This document shows positions 1-10,142 of a DNA stretch of 64,000 bases, one piece after another (position 1 is the first letter of the stretch; each line of letters begins with the position of its first letter). The notes beneath the pieces are model-generated. The model searched no databases and was not told the DNA's origin. It worked only from the letters and a program-made list of their open reading frames with translations. This stretch comes from Arachis hypogaea (lineage: Eukaryota; Streptophyta; Magnoliopsida; Fabales; Fabaceae), in assembly GCF_003086295.3 (NCBI RefSeq), contig NC_092051.1, forward strand, positions 67,767,772 through 67,831,771. Direction: 5' to 3'. The translations under genes and the position numbers were made by a program.

Positions 1-455
1 GCGTCATTCGCCCTTTTCCTCGCCACACGTTCGTGTCGTCCACAACTCCGCGTCACTCGTGCTTTTCCAGTCCACGCGGTCGCGTGAGCCATGCGGCCGC
101 GTCACTACGATTTCTCCTCTTTCGCGCGGTCACATGAGCCATGCGGCCGCGTCACTTCTCGCTGGTTGTCTCCTCAATTTCTTGTGTTCCTTCCATTTTT
201 GCTAGCTTTCTTTCTAATCTCCAACTCATTCATGCCCTATAAAGCCTGAAACGCTTAACACACAGATTACGGCATCGAATGGAATAAAGGAGAATTAAAA
301 TGCATAATTAAGAGTCTCTAGAAAGCAGTTTTCAATCATGTAATAATTTCAGGAAGGAAATATAAATGCATGCTAAATTAATGAATAAGTGGGTAAGGAT
401 CATGGTAAAACCACACAATTAAACATAATATAAACCATAAAATAGTGGTTTATCA
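1..455 (-). repeat. LTR fragment A (U3 part), Athila-type, minus orientation
   Basis: The sequence matches the U3 half of the E2 LTRs (16730-17214 and 27996-28482). It shares the same CG-rich words (GCGGCCGCGTCAC, GCGCGGTCAC) and the same end, AATAGTGGTTTATCA. The part beyond the left window edge is missing. What follows 455 is not a PPT, so this is a 5-prime LTR or solo LTR of a minus-strand element. It appears to have inserted in fragment B. Confidence 0.8.
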
Positions 456-598
456 AAGGCCTAAAAAGCATGTTTTCACACTTAAGCACAAATTAGGTGA
501 CAATCATGAAACCATGGTGTTTCCTTGGATACATGTGAGAAAATGTGATAAAATCTCCTAAATTAAGCACAAGATAAACCCTAAAAATGGGGTTTATA
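456..598 (-). repeat. LTR fragment B (U3 terminus), related to the E1 LTR
   Basis: Positions 456-598 resemble the U3 start of the E1 LTR (11530-11670): AAGCATGTTTTCA, AAGCACAAATTAGG and AAGCACAAGATAAACCC in the same order. It ends in an ATAAACCC / GGGTTTAT inverted repeat equivalent to the terminal hairpin of the E1 and E2 LTRs. The outer end is decayed (TTTATAA rather than TTTATCA), so the boundary is approximate. Confidence 0.55.
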
Positions 599-1094
599 AT
601 TCCTTAGACCTTTTTAATCTCCTCTAACCTTCATCAATCGCCAATTCCTTGGTCACTTGATTCCAATTAGAGGGTTAAGTTCAATTCTAGTTTATATGCC
701 ACAGAAATCCTAATTACCAAAATATAAGAGGATTATATGTCACGTATCCCATTAAGTCCAGATAATTATTGATTTAGGAGAATATATTTTCAAGCTATTG
801 TTCAGGTAAAGAGCTTTTCCAAGTTTTACAAGAACTCAAATAGGTTAAGGGTCATACTTCCATTCCACCCAGATTCATAAGATAAAGAATGAAAACAATT
901 CTTGAAATTAAAATCAATACATGAATTAAAATAGAAAAGTAATAGTATTAATCCATTGAATAAACGGAGCTCCTAACCTTAACAGTGGAGGTTTAGCTGC
1001 TCATGGTTCAGAGAGAAAACTAGGATTCCGAAAAAATATAAAGTGCAGAATGAGGTAGAAGAGAAGAGATGAGCTCGAAGGGCTAATTCTTTTT

Positions 1095-1103
1095 CCTTTT
1101 ATA
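1095..1103 (-). promoter_or_regulatory. TATA box of LTR C
   Basis: The minus strand reads TATAAAAGG, about 100 bp downstream of the palindromic array, as expected for an LTR U3/R promoter. Confidence 0.5.
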
Positions 1104-1204
1104 TCTAGTCCTAATTAATGTAAATTATATTTCCTAAAACTAAATAATATCTTTTCCTATTTTAAAAATAATAATAAGTTTTAATCAAAACTTAAGAAAT
1201 AATT

Positions 1205-1600
1205 TGTGCAGCCTTCATAGAGCGAATGTGGACCACTTGAGTTAGCGCCAAACTTGGAGAATCCAAGTTTCGCTTCAACACACCCAAATGCAATTCTTCA
1301 AGATTCCTTAGCTGACGCCAAACTTGAGGTATCTCATGTTTGGCTTCATCAAGTCCGTAAGCACTCCTTCAAGTCTCCTTAGTTGGCGCCAAACTTGAGG
1401 TATCTCAAATTTGGCTTCAAATGATACGTATGCACTCCTTGGAAACCTGAGTGTGGTGCCAAACTTGGAGAATCCCAAGTTTGGCTTCACTGAGGCCGTA
1501 AGCAATGGGGCTTGTGTAGTGCTCCAGGCGTCAAACTTGGAGAATCCTAAGTTTGGCGCCATTGAGGCCGAATGTGCTGGAGAAGAAGTGAGCACTGTTA
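1205..1600. repeat. Palindromic word array of LTR C (CCAAACTTGG type)
   Basis: About five units of an imperfect inverted repeat, such as GCCAAACTTGGAGAATCC followed by CAAGTTTGGC, spaced 70-80 bp. Each unit can form a short hairpin. The short ORFs here in both strands are by-products of the repeat. The array fills the U3 slot that holds other words in other LTR families of this window. Confidence 0.75.
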
Positions 1601-2250
1601 TACATCATTGAAAAGCTGGCAAAGGATTCGATGGTCCCAGAATGTTTGGACCATTAAATGGTCCCATAACAAAACATGTTATTTAAATTTTTAATAACTA
1701 CTAAATAGTCCTTTTTTAATTTTAATTATAAATTAGTCCTTTATATATTATTTAATTATAAAATCTATTTTTTATTTTATAAATTATTTTTTATCATTTA
1801 TCTATCATGTTCATTGAGAATCAAAAACTAAAATAATAATAAATTAGATATTCCATTAATCGTAATAAATATTTTGCAATCTTAATCGATCATAATTTTA
1901 TCATTGATCCAATCACATACGTATTGGGTTGGAAAAATCGTGTTTGTTAGAAATTCAATCGATTGGATGTACAAACCAATCGATTGAAATTGAGGCTTCC
2001 CAAACTTCAATCGATTGGAATTGATACACAATCGATTGAATTTTGCAAAGCATGTGGGGTTTTTCTTATTCAATCAATTGGTCATATTACCCAATCGATT
2101 GAAATCATCAAAGCAATATGGGTTTAGTTAATTCAATCAATTGGTTCTATTACCCCTCAGTAAATTATTATTTTCAAAAACCCCATTTTTCAACTTTAAT
2201 TTCCCAAATATGATTTTTTTTATGCAAAGTAAGTTCACCACATTATAATT

Positions 2251-2570
2251 TTTATAGAGTTCGCGTAACCCCGACGAACTTCAGTTCAAATTCTAAAAAA
2301 ATGCCTAACTCAAATTCTTAAACATAATAGTTTTTTAATTGATAATGAGAAAAAAATTCTTGTTAAGTATGGCTTATTCCTGTGTATCTGTGTATTTCTG
2401 GAGACAATGATAATGGTTGCCATTAATGTTGAAAAAGTCATGTCTGTGTATTTTTGTGCACTCCTATGTACTTTTATAGATGATGATAATGGCTTAAAAA
2501 TAAATTTGAGTTTCGTTGATTTTGAAAAAAATTCGAGTGAAGTTCGCTCGTGTTAGACGAACTCTATAAA
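2251..2570. mobile_element. Possible MITE nested in the MULE centre
   Basis: The left end (TTTATAGAGTTCGCGTAACC) and the reverse complement of the right end (TTTATAGAGTTCGTCTAACA) form imperfect inverted repeats of about 40 bp around a 320-bp AT-rich segment. No clear target-site duplication was found, so the ends are approximate. It could instead be part of the original MULE interior. Confidence 0.45.
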
Positions 2571-2728
2571 GGCAAACTCTATAGAAAATATAGAGTGCAG
2601 AGTTTTGGAAAATGATATTTTTTTAAAAGATATTTTTTTAAAAGATCTTTTACAAAAGTAAAAAATATTTTAGTGTTATAGGACGTAGTGTACTGAAAAT
2701 TTTTTTCATTGGTAAATAAATTTTTAAG

Positions 2729-2899
2729 ATGTTAGGTATATTTACGGACACTAAGATGGATGAGCAATACCACGAGGATGATGACATTAACCAACAAGAA
2801 GAGTTAGTATGTGAGCAAGATATGATGGATGAACAATATGAATCCGAACAAGATTTTGGAGATAAATTTATTGAGGGAATAATAGAACCAATCGATTGA
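2729..2899 (+). CDS. Short acidic ORF inside the MULE, unknown function
   Basis: A 56-codon plus-strand ORF starts at 2729, with a second in-frame ATG at 2756. It ends on a TGA that lies inside a CAATCGATTG palindrome of the right arm. The product is very rich in Asp, Glu and Gln (for example MDEQYHEDDDINQQ). Its composition differs from the AT-rich sequence around it, which suggests either a captured exon or the remnant start of a transposase-related protein. I do not recognise the family. It may not be translated. Confidence 0.3.
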   Translation: MLGIFTDTKMDEQYHEDDDINQQEELVCEQDMMDEQYESEQDFGDKFIEGIIEPID

Positions 2900-4349
2900 A
2901 TAAGAAAAACCCCACATGCCTTGCAAAATTCAATCGATTGTGTATAATTCAATCGATTGAAGTTTGGAAAGCCTCAATTTCAATTGATTGGTTTGTGCAT
3001 CCAATCGATTGAATTTTTAACAAACACGATTTTTCCAACCCAAGACGTATGTGATTGGATCAATGATAAAATTATGATTAATTAAGATTGCAAAATATTT
3101 ATTAGGATAAATAGAAGATCTAATTTATTATTGTTTTAGTTTATAATTCTCAATAAACATGATAGATGAATGATAAAAAAATAATTTATAAAATAAAAAA
3201 TAGATTTTACAATTAAATAATATATAAAGGGCTAATTTGTAATTAAAATTAAATAAGGACTATTTAGCAGTTATTAAAAAAATTAAAAAAACATGTTTTG
3301 TTATGGGACCATTTAATGGTCCAACCGTTCTGGGACCATCGAATCTAGTGCCTGAAAAGCTCTAGACGTTAGCTTTTTAATGCCACTGAAATCACGTCAA
3401 TTGGACCTCTGTAGCTCAAGTTATTCCTGTTGGAGTGCGGGGAGATCAGAGTTGTTAGCATCATTAACTTTCTTCTCTTTTTCTACAGAAACCCCATCAA
3501 ATCTATCTGAATGCTACCTGAAATAAATAGAATTGTACACAACTCAAAGTAGCATTCATAGTGGCTAGAAGATGATTAATTCTTGATTAAACTGAACAAT
3601 TTGAATGCAAATTCACTAGGAAAAGATAGGAAAGATGCTCACGCATCAGTGCCCAACTATTTTTTTCACCTTTTTACAAAAAGTATAAAATACCCAATTC
3701 CCAAACCAAATGTTTCCAAACCGAATTTTCCCACACTTAAATCATGCACACTCTCACTAGTCTAAGCTACAAGGATTCACATTAAGGATATTTATTGTTT
3801 TCCGCTTAGAGTTAGTGATGTGCTAAAATAAAGAACAAATGGGGCTAAATAGGCTCAACATTGGTTTGCAACGGATGATGAAAGGGTAAGGCCATTTGGG
3901 TATATGAGCTTTAGTGAAAGAAAGGCCTCAATCACATAAATGCATTCATACATCAAACAATAAAAATATAAAATCAAGCAAGACAAAGATTACAATCTTA
4001 CAGAGAACAACGCACACCAAAGCAAAATATTGGTTGCTAAGATGCAACCAATCAAATTGGCTCAAAATCTCACTGGGCTTGTGTGTTCTAGCTCTAAAAC
4101 CAAGTTCCAAAATTAATTTCTTCAAGCAAGTTCAACAAAAATTTGTTAATTCAAATTAGCAAAATGCCCTAAAACAGTTTCTTGGAAAAGAAATCATTAC
4201 TCTAACCAAGTAGTCTTAACATAAAAAATGGGTAGAATATGTACAAACTCTAACTATCATGCAATCTATCATGCAATCCAACAACTAATGAACAAAGAAG
4301 ATTAAGAATTGGTGTTGGAAAAGAAAGTAGTTACCCATGGAAGTCGGTC

Positions 4350-4640
4350 CTCGACCTCCCCACACTTAAAGATCGCACCGTCCTCGGTGCATTCAAAGAT
4401 GAGCAAAGTGGGTACGGAATCGCCACATTGAATGGGCTAAGGATGGTGTGACAGAGGCGCCTCCATACCCACCTCTTGATTGCTTTCTTTGGCAAAATCG
4501 GAAGTGGGTTCTGGTGAGTCGGACTCCTCCAAGGTGGGTTTTCACAACTGATGAGCTTCTTCAAAGGATTGTGCGGAGGGACTTGTTCGCCTTATTTAGA
4601 AGCTTTTCCTTTCCCTTCTTGGTAGCCAGCCTGTAAGGAG
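4350..4640 (-). pseudogene. Relic of the env-position ORF leader
   Basis: On the minus strand CTCCTTACAG precedes GCTGGCTACCAAGAAGGG. This matches the start of the E2 env-position ORF (19899), where CTTCTTTCAG precedes GATGGCCACCAAG. The ATG is lost here. The far end matches the E2 ORF's 3-prime flank (CACCGTCCTCGGTGC against CACCATCCTCGGTGC), so nearly the whole ORF body is deleted while both edges remain. Confidence 0.6.
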
Positions 4641-5284
4641 AGAAAAAGGAGGGAGATTAAGCCCACAAACAAAGACATCAAAAGAAATAGAATATAGGTG
4701 GGGGCTAATGCCGAATAAGAGTAGGGTTCTCAACTACAAGGTAGCTACATCATGTAAGTGAGAAAGAAATATAAGAAAAGGGCATATCAACTAACACTTG
4801 ATGCAAGAGTAAAATCAATGCATAAGTAAATGGCATGAAGAGCATTTGGAGCATCAAGTTCAAATAGGAAAGAGTGGGTCATGAAAGACATGCGAGTTCA
4901 TCTCAATGCATAAAGGGTGCAAGAGTCATCAAAGATTAAGCATTGACCTAAAAATTTCATCACCCAATCAATATCAAACAAGTCAAGAAGCACCAAAATG
5001 ATCCAAGAAATTCTCAATAGTTGCGTAAGAAAATTCAACACCAATGTTAAAATAACAAACTTAGAAAATAAAATAAGAACAAGCAACAAAGTTAAAATGC
5101 AATGAATGAAAGTATGCAAATGCAATGAATGAAAGTATGCAAATGCAATAAATAAAAGAAACGAAAGAGGATAAAAAAATGAGAAATGAAATTTTCAAGA
5201 GAGGGAGAAGAAGAAAGTAAGAAAAGAAGAAGAATGAGTAGGAAAGAAATAGAGAAATAACAAGTAGAGAGGAGAATCAGTGCA

Positions 5285-5500
5285 GTGCGTGCACTTTATT
5301 TGAATTCGGAAAGCGACGCATACGCGTGGAAGCGAGAAAAAGCTAGCAATGCGTACGCGTTGGTCACGGTACGCATGGGGAGGGCTATGCTCCTCGCACC
5401 CCACCAGCACGATCCTGGCACAACTTACTATCCAGGCCATCCCGTCGCCCACTTCCAGCATGTCTTGGGCATCATCCAAATTTGGGCATCGATGCGTACG
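5285..5500. repeat. CG-rich word array (CGTACGCGT type)
   Basis: Repeated short words such as GCGTACGCGTGG, GCATACGCGTGG and GCGTACGTGTG. It lies at the same place relative to the 3-prime region as the arrays at 13925-14475 (E1), 20690-21215 (E2) and 45343-45860 (E4). A T-rich stretch follows at 5520-5585. Confidence 0.6.
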
Positions 5501-5599
5501 TGTGAAAGCCCCTGTGAAAGCCCCTCTCCCTTTTCTCTTTTTATTTTTCTTTTTTCTTTTTATTTTTTTATTTTTTTCTTCTTTTCAAAATAAAATATA

Positions 5600-6039
5600 T
5601 ACAAGAGTATTAGTTCAGATGGTTTAAACATTTAATGCATGATATGTACCTAATTCCCAAAATCTTCAACAAAAAATAGAAATACACTTTCATCTCAACT
5701 AATGTTCCTAAACTTCCCCACACTTAAATGATACACACTCTCACTAGCCTAAGCTAATCAAAGATCAAAATTAAGGACATTTATTATTTTTCACTTTAAG
5801 GCTAGTAATGTGCTAAATTTAAGAACAAAAGGGGATCAAAATAGGCTCAAAATTGGCTAACAATGGTAGATAAAAGGGTAAGGCCATTTGGGTAGGTGAG
5901 CTAATGAAATAAAGGCCGCAATCATATAGATGCATTCATACACAAAATAATGGACATAAAGAACCAAACAAATCAAAGATTACAATCATAGAAAGAGAAT
6001 AATATGCACAAGAAAGAAAATAGTGGTTATTATAATGTA
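5600..6039 (-). repeat. 3-prime region relic, second copy; target of E0
   Basis: A second, divergent copy of the block at 3700-4160: a PPT-like tract at 5712-5728, then CACTCTCACTAGCCTAAGC and GGGTAAGGCCATTTGGGTAG. It ends at 6039, where the E0 LTR begins. The 5 bp before E0 are ATGTA; the matching duplication would lie outside the window. Confidence 0.65.
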
Positions 6040-7085
6040 TGATGCATAGGAATTTGCATAACACAAACCCCTGCGGCAAGTACACCAAATCATCAAGTAA
6101 TAACTCACTTTTGAGTGAGGTCAATCCCACAGGGATTGATGGATTAAGCAACTTTAGTTAGGTGATTTATCTAGTCAAGCTAATAGTTGATGATTTTGGT
6201 GAAATTGAATTGACAGAATGTAAATTGTTAGAAATTTAAGTGTTGAATGTAAATTGCAAAATGTAAATGATGGAAACTTAAATAGCAAGAAACTAAAAGA
6301 GCTAAAACTTAAATGACAAGTAAAAGCAAGAATGTAAATGGCAATAAAGGTAAATTGCATGAAATGTAAATGGGTTTTGGGAGCTGGAAATCAAAGAAAG
6401 CAAGAAACTCAAAGCAATTAAAGTGAAGAATAACAATGGAAGAGATTCATTAGGGATTGGAGATATCATAATCCATCATGAATTAATGGTCTCAACTTCA
6501 TTCTCAATTATATGAAGTAGATCTATGGCGGATTGTAATTAACTGAGTCCCAATTCCTTGGCTACCCAATTTCTCTTAACACAATCAATTTGCCAATTTC
6601 TTGATCTGATTGTCATGAGAAGAGGTTAAGTTCAATTCTCTTATCCATAAGCCACACAAGTTCTCAGGATTTCAATTCAACCCAGAATTTATTAATCAAG
6701 AGAGTTGTGAGAGAAAGATCTTCAAACTAATTTCCATGATTCCCTTTCAGAGGCTCACATAGAAATCCAATGGATCTAAACCCCCTTCTGGAGGTGAATA
6801 GATCAATTAAGCACAGAAGTTATCTCTTAGCTACAACAAGTAGATTGAGAAGAAGAAGAATTTCATTCATTCATTTGAATTACAATAAAGATCCTCTCGT
6901 AATGATTGGTGTTTAGTTCATCATCGCTCTAAGAACAATTGCAGAAAATTGTAATTGCATCAAAGTAAACCAAAACTCAATACAAGCTAATGTAAAATTG
7001 CAGAATGTAAAAGTGCATAACTCTAAGCTAAGCTCCGTGGAGCATCCCCCAGTGTAAGCGCTCTTATTAAGTTCAAAAGCTCTCC

Positions 7086-7094
7086 TATATATAC
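7086..7094 (-). promoter_or_regulatory. TATA box of the E0 LTR
   Basis: The minus strand reads GTATATATAG, roughly 80 bp downstream of the palindromic array, consistent with an LTR promoter. Confidence 0.55.
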
Positions 7095-7174
7095 TCTTCT
7101 TCTCATCTTCAAAATGGGTCTTCAAGTACTCGGATATGGGCTTTTGGCCTTAGTTGAAGCAAGTTTGGAGTGGC

Positions 7175-7610
7175 TCTTTTTGAAGTTAGCACTAGAGTTA
7201 GCTCACTAACGTTCTCATGAGTGCCCCTGGACTGCCGTTAATGCTGCCGTTAGTGCACTAACGGACCCACTACCATTCTTCCTACTATGCGTATGCACAC
7301 TGCCTCGTGCGTGCACACACTAGCTAATTTTTCTCTTGTGCGTACCCACACTACTCCGTGCGTACGCACACTAGCCAAATCTTCCAGCCCAAACTCATGA
7401 AATGGTTGAAGATGTTAGTGTGCTAACTTGTGGTAACGTTAGCACACTAACGTTGGCCACTAACACCAGCTTCCCTTCCTTGAGCCAACGTTAGTGCTGG
7501 CATTAGTGGGCTAACTTGGCCACTAATGCTAGCTTCTTCTTGTGGAGCCAACGTTAACTATGGAGTTAGTGGACCAACTTGGCCACTAACGCTATGGTCT
7601 CTGCTTCTTC
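7175..7610. repeat. Palindromic word array in U3 of the E0 LTR
   Basis: Two words alternate: CACTAACG/CGTTAGTG with CTGGCGTTAGTGG (for example GTTAGTGCACTAACG), and CGTGCGTACGCACAC. They lie upstream of the TATA box on the minus strand. The first word reappears in the E0 internal region at 8560-8618. Confidence 0.75.
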
Positions 7611-7880
7611 TCTGCTTCTCCTTTGCTTCTCCTTGCCTATCATCAACTAAACAATTGCATCAAAGTTTTGCCATAATCACAAGATAATGCAGCATTCATT
7701 ACATTAAGTAATTCTTGCATCAATCTCATGAAAATGTTTATAATTCACAATGTTTGATTAAATCAAGACATGCATACATTACTCATCCAAATTCTTGCTT
7801 ATTGTATGAGAGAATGCATGAAAACAAGTTAAAACTAATGAAAATGGCTTGTGAAACTTTCCAAAGATGCCTAGGCATCA

Positions 7881-9583
7881 TAACACCAAACTTAAATCTT
7901 TCTTGTCCCCAGGCAAGCAGTAAAGCATAAGAGTAATTAATGAACACACAGAGAGATATAAGTCCTTATTGAAAGATATTCAATCCTGGTTCTTGGAGTT
8001 TCATGCTTGATATCCTTGAAGTTCATAAACTTATTGGTTTCCAGGTTATCACATCCCCTTAATTACTAACTATGCTGCTTTTATGAAACCTTTTTATTCT
8101 TTGATCCTTGGCTTGAGCTTATTGTTTTTCTTTTTCTTGCTAGAAGCTTATTCTATTTATTAAAGCTTAGTGTTCTGTGTTGAAGCAGCTCTTTATGATA
8201 AGCTTTCAGTCAATACTCCCGACCCAGTTGATTCAAGGTGTTGGGTGTTGAAGCACCCCTCAGAACTTACTAACTCAAGCCTCTCCTCAACACATACACA
8301 CCACAGGCACTTGACTTGCAATCAAATCCTTGAGACATTGATGCCCAACACCTCTTTGGGTTACTAAATGCTTTGTATTAAGGTTGCTCTTGACAATGGA
8401 CTTTCGGTTGATAATCCCGGGTAAGTTGACCCGAGTTACCAAGTGATGAAGCACTTCTTAGAACCTAATCATCCAAGCATATCCTAGTATAAAAGCATCA
8501 CAGGCATATATCTTTAGGGTCAAGCTATTGGTGCCTAGCTTGTTCATTTTTTCTTCCTTTGTTGCCAACGTTAGTGCTGGCGTTAGTGGGTTACCTTGGC
8601 CACTAACGCCAGCCTCTTTTTCTCTTGTTGCAAGGATCTTTTATTCACAAAGGTTCCATACAATGCGCACTAAGCTTATACTTAAGGGAACACTCTACCC
8701 TTCAACTTTATTTGTGAACTTACCAAGTATTCAAGCATGCACCACCATATAACCTTAGGACTTTTATTCTATCTTCTAACAAATTGGACTTTTACTCTTT
8801 CTCTGTTTCATAACATTCTCTTTTATTGAAGCATAGGGAATAAAGCATACAATTCAAGCAAGATGAAATGACATAAGCACTTAGACTAGAAAGCCAAAAT
8901 GACATAGAGACAAACATAATGTAGATGAATCATGACTAAAAAGACACTAATCAACAGGGGTACAATTGCACTTTTAACTAACACACTTAAGTTAGAGACA
9001 TTCAAGTAACAATACAACCTCTTGGTGTCCATTTATTTCCTCTTTGTCATCACCATCTTTAGCTTTTGTGTCCTTCTTTATCCCCTTAGGTGATGGTGTA
9101 TATTTCTTCCAAGAGATTGAATGACTTCCTGCAGAGATATTGAAATTTTCTTGCTTTCAAGCACTTGAGAGATGGTTAGCATGCATGTATGCTTGTGATT
9201 TTTTGAACTCAAGTTGGTGTGTGAACACCAAACTTAGTTCCTTGCCTACTTCTATATGCAGCAAATTGAATACATGCAGGAAACATGATGTGCTTTTATT
9301 AAGAAAACAAACTATGAACGAGAAATTAAACAACTATTAAGTAGTTTCCATGATTGTTTGGAATCAATGACTAGTCATGCTATTTGAAGGGTTGCAATGT
9401 GCTTCAATGAGACCCGTGGTGGAACACCAAACTTAGCATCACATATTCACCCTTGAATTGCTTACTTATGACTTTACTTTGGTGTGCAACACCAAACTTA
9501 ACTCCTTGCAATGCAGGAAAATCTACTTAACTCTCTTATTGAAAAGGAAAAAGAAAAGACTAAAGAAAAGAAAGTTACCTCTA
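7881..9583 (-). other. E0 3-prime non-coding region with hairpins and PPT
   Basis: No coding potential was found between the integrase and the 3-prime LTR. The LTR-adjacent sequence TTTAAGTTTGGTGTT (7881-7896) recurs as TAAGTTTGGTGTT in three hairpins (9211-9235, 9417-9429, 9478-9496). Two degenerate modules (8165-8350 and 8375-8545) share GAAGCAC, CAGAAC and CATCACAGGCA-like pieces. A CACTAACG array lies at 8560-8618. The same hairpin order occurs in E5. Confidence 0.6.
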
Positions 9584-9631
9584 GTTGGGTTGCCCCCCAA
9601 CAAGCACTCTTTTATCGTCACTAGCTTGACG
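9584..9631 (-). promoter_or_regulatory. Two-hairpin element after the E0 integrase
   Basis: On the minus strand CGTCA-AGCTAG-TGACG is followed 14 nt later by GTTGGG-GGGCAA-CCCAAC. It begins 15 nt past the integrase stop. Equivalent elements with compensatory stem changes occur in E1, E2 and E5, so an RNA-level role is possible. The function is unknown. Confidence 0.55.
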
Positions 9632-9645
9632 TCCTTCATTCTAGT

Positions 9646-10142
9646 TTAAGTCAGCTCCTGAATGCTCTCCTCCTTGTTCCATGGTCCTCCCAGGTAGTGC
9701 TTCACCCTGTGACCATTTACTAGGAATGTATCCTTTGAAGCTTCATTTAGAAGTTCAAGACTTCCATGTGGTGAAACCTTAGTCACCAGATAAGGACCGG
9801 TACATTTGGACTTGAGTTTTCCAGGGAAAATCTTGAGCCTGGAATTATACAATAGCACTTATTGTCCTGGCTCAAAATCTCTTTTTGCAATTTTCTTATC
9901 ATGCCATCTTTTGCTCCTCTCCTTGTAGATCTTAGCACTCTCATAAGCTTCCAGTCTGAATTCATCCAATTCATTAAGTTACAGTAATCTCTTTTCTCCT
10001 GTTCCTTGAGAATCAAGATTGAGGAGCTTGGTGGCCCAAAAAGCCTTATGCTCGAGCTCCACAGGGAGGTGGCAGGATTCGCCATAGAATAGCTGAACTG
10101 GTGACCTCCCGATTAAGGTTTTGAATGCAGTTTTATATGCCC
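9646..10142 (-). pseudogene. E0 integrase C-terminal part (broken)
   Basis: Minus-strand fragments show [15 protein letters not shown], then [10 protein letters not shown] (both typical of the region after the DDE core in Athila-type integrase), then a tail with CTGPYLVTKV and VNGHRVKHYLGG. The frame breaks near 9985 and a stop lies near 9860. The upstream integrase core resumes at 32435 after the E1 insertion: the coding text stops at the TSD TGCCC here and continues there. Confidence 0.8.

Larger units (their letters stand above)
1618..3352. mobile_element. Mutator-like element (MULE) with long terminal inverted repeats
   Basis: The ends are inverted: the left starts GGCAAAGGATTCGATGGTCCC and the right, reverse-complemented, starts GGCACTAGATTCGATGGTCCC. 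The similarity continues inward for roughly 470 bp on each side. A perfect 9-bp duplication, TGAAAAGCT, flanks it at 1609-1617 and 3353-3361, which is diagnostic for Mutator-type transposition. The arms contain about ten copies of CAATCGATTG or a one-base variant. No transposase was recognised, so the element is non-autonomous. The centre holds a small acidic ORF and a possible nested MITE. Confidence 0.9.
599..3648 (-). repeat. LTR C (minus orientation), interrupted by a MULE
   Basis: This LTR is in two pieces (599-1617 and 3362-3648) split by the MULE. Read on the minus strand it starts TGATGCGTGAGCATC at 3648. A U3 block shared with E1, E3 and E7 follows at 3362-3455, then a palindromic array (1205-1600), then a TATA box (1095-1103). 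No internal retrotransposon region was found, so it may be a solo LTR. The left (U5) end near 599 is uncertain. Confidence 0.6.
3649..5600 (-). repeat. 3-prime region relic of an Athila-type element, first copy
   Basis: This matches the E1 3-prime region (12460-14500) block by block: a PPT-like tract at 3727-3741, a stretch with GGGTAAGGCCATTTGGGTA, another PPT-like tract at 4354-4370, the leader of the env-position ORF near 4600-4640, and a CG-rich array at 5285-5500. No coding capacity remains. It is the target into which LTR C inserted, and it joins a second similar block near 5600. Confidence 0.7.
6040..7880 (-). repeat. 3-prime LTR of E0
   Basis: On the minus strand the LTR starts TGATGCCTAGGCATC at 7880 and ends near 6040. 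To the right lies TTTAAGTTTGGTGTT in the PPT position, then the E0 3-prime region and integrase, so this is the 3-prime LTR. U5 contains GAGGTCAATCCCACAGGG, a block shared with other LTRs here. The LTR is related to that of E6 (62700-63178). The left end rests on one TG and is approximate. Confidence 0.75.

Noticed and set aside
1308..1611. Opposed ORFs of 95 and 66 codons with NLGFSKFG or NLENPKFG repeats
   Set aside because: They are translations of the inverted repeat array in LTR C, and both strands give similar peptides because the words are palindromic.
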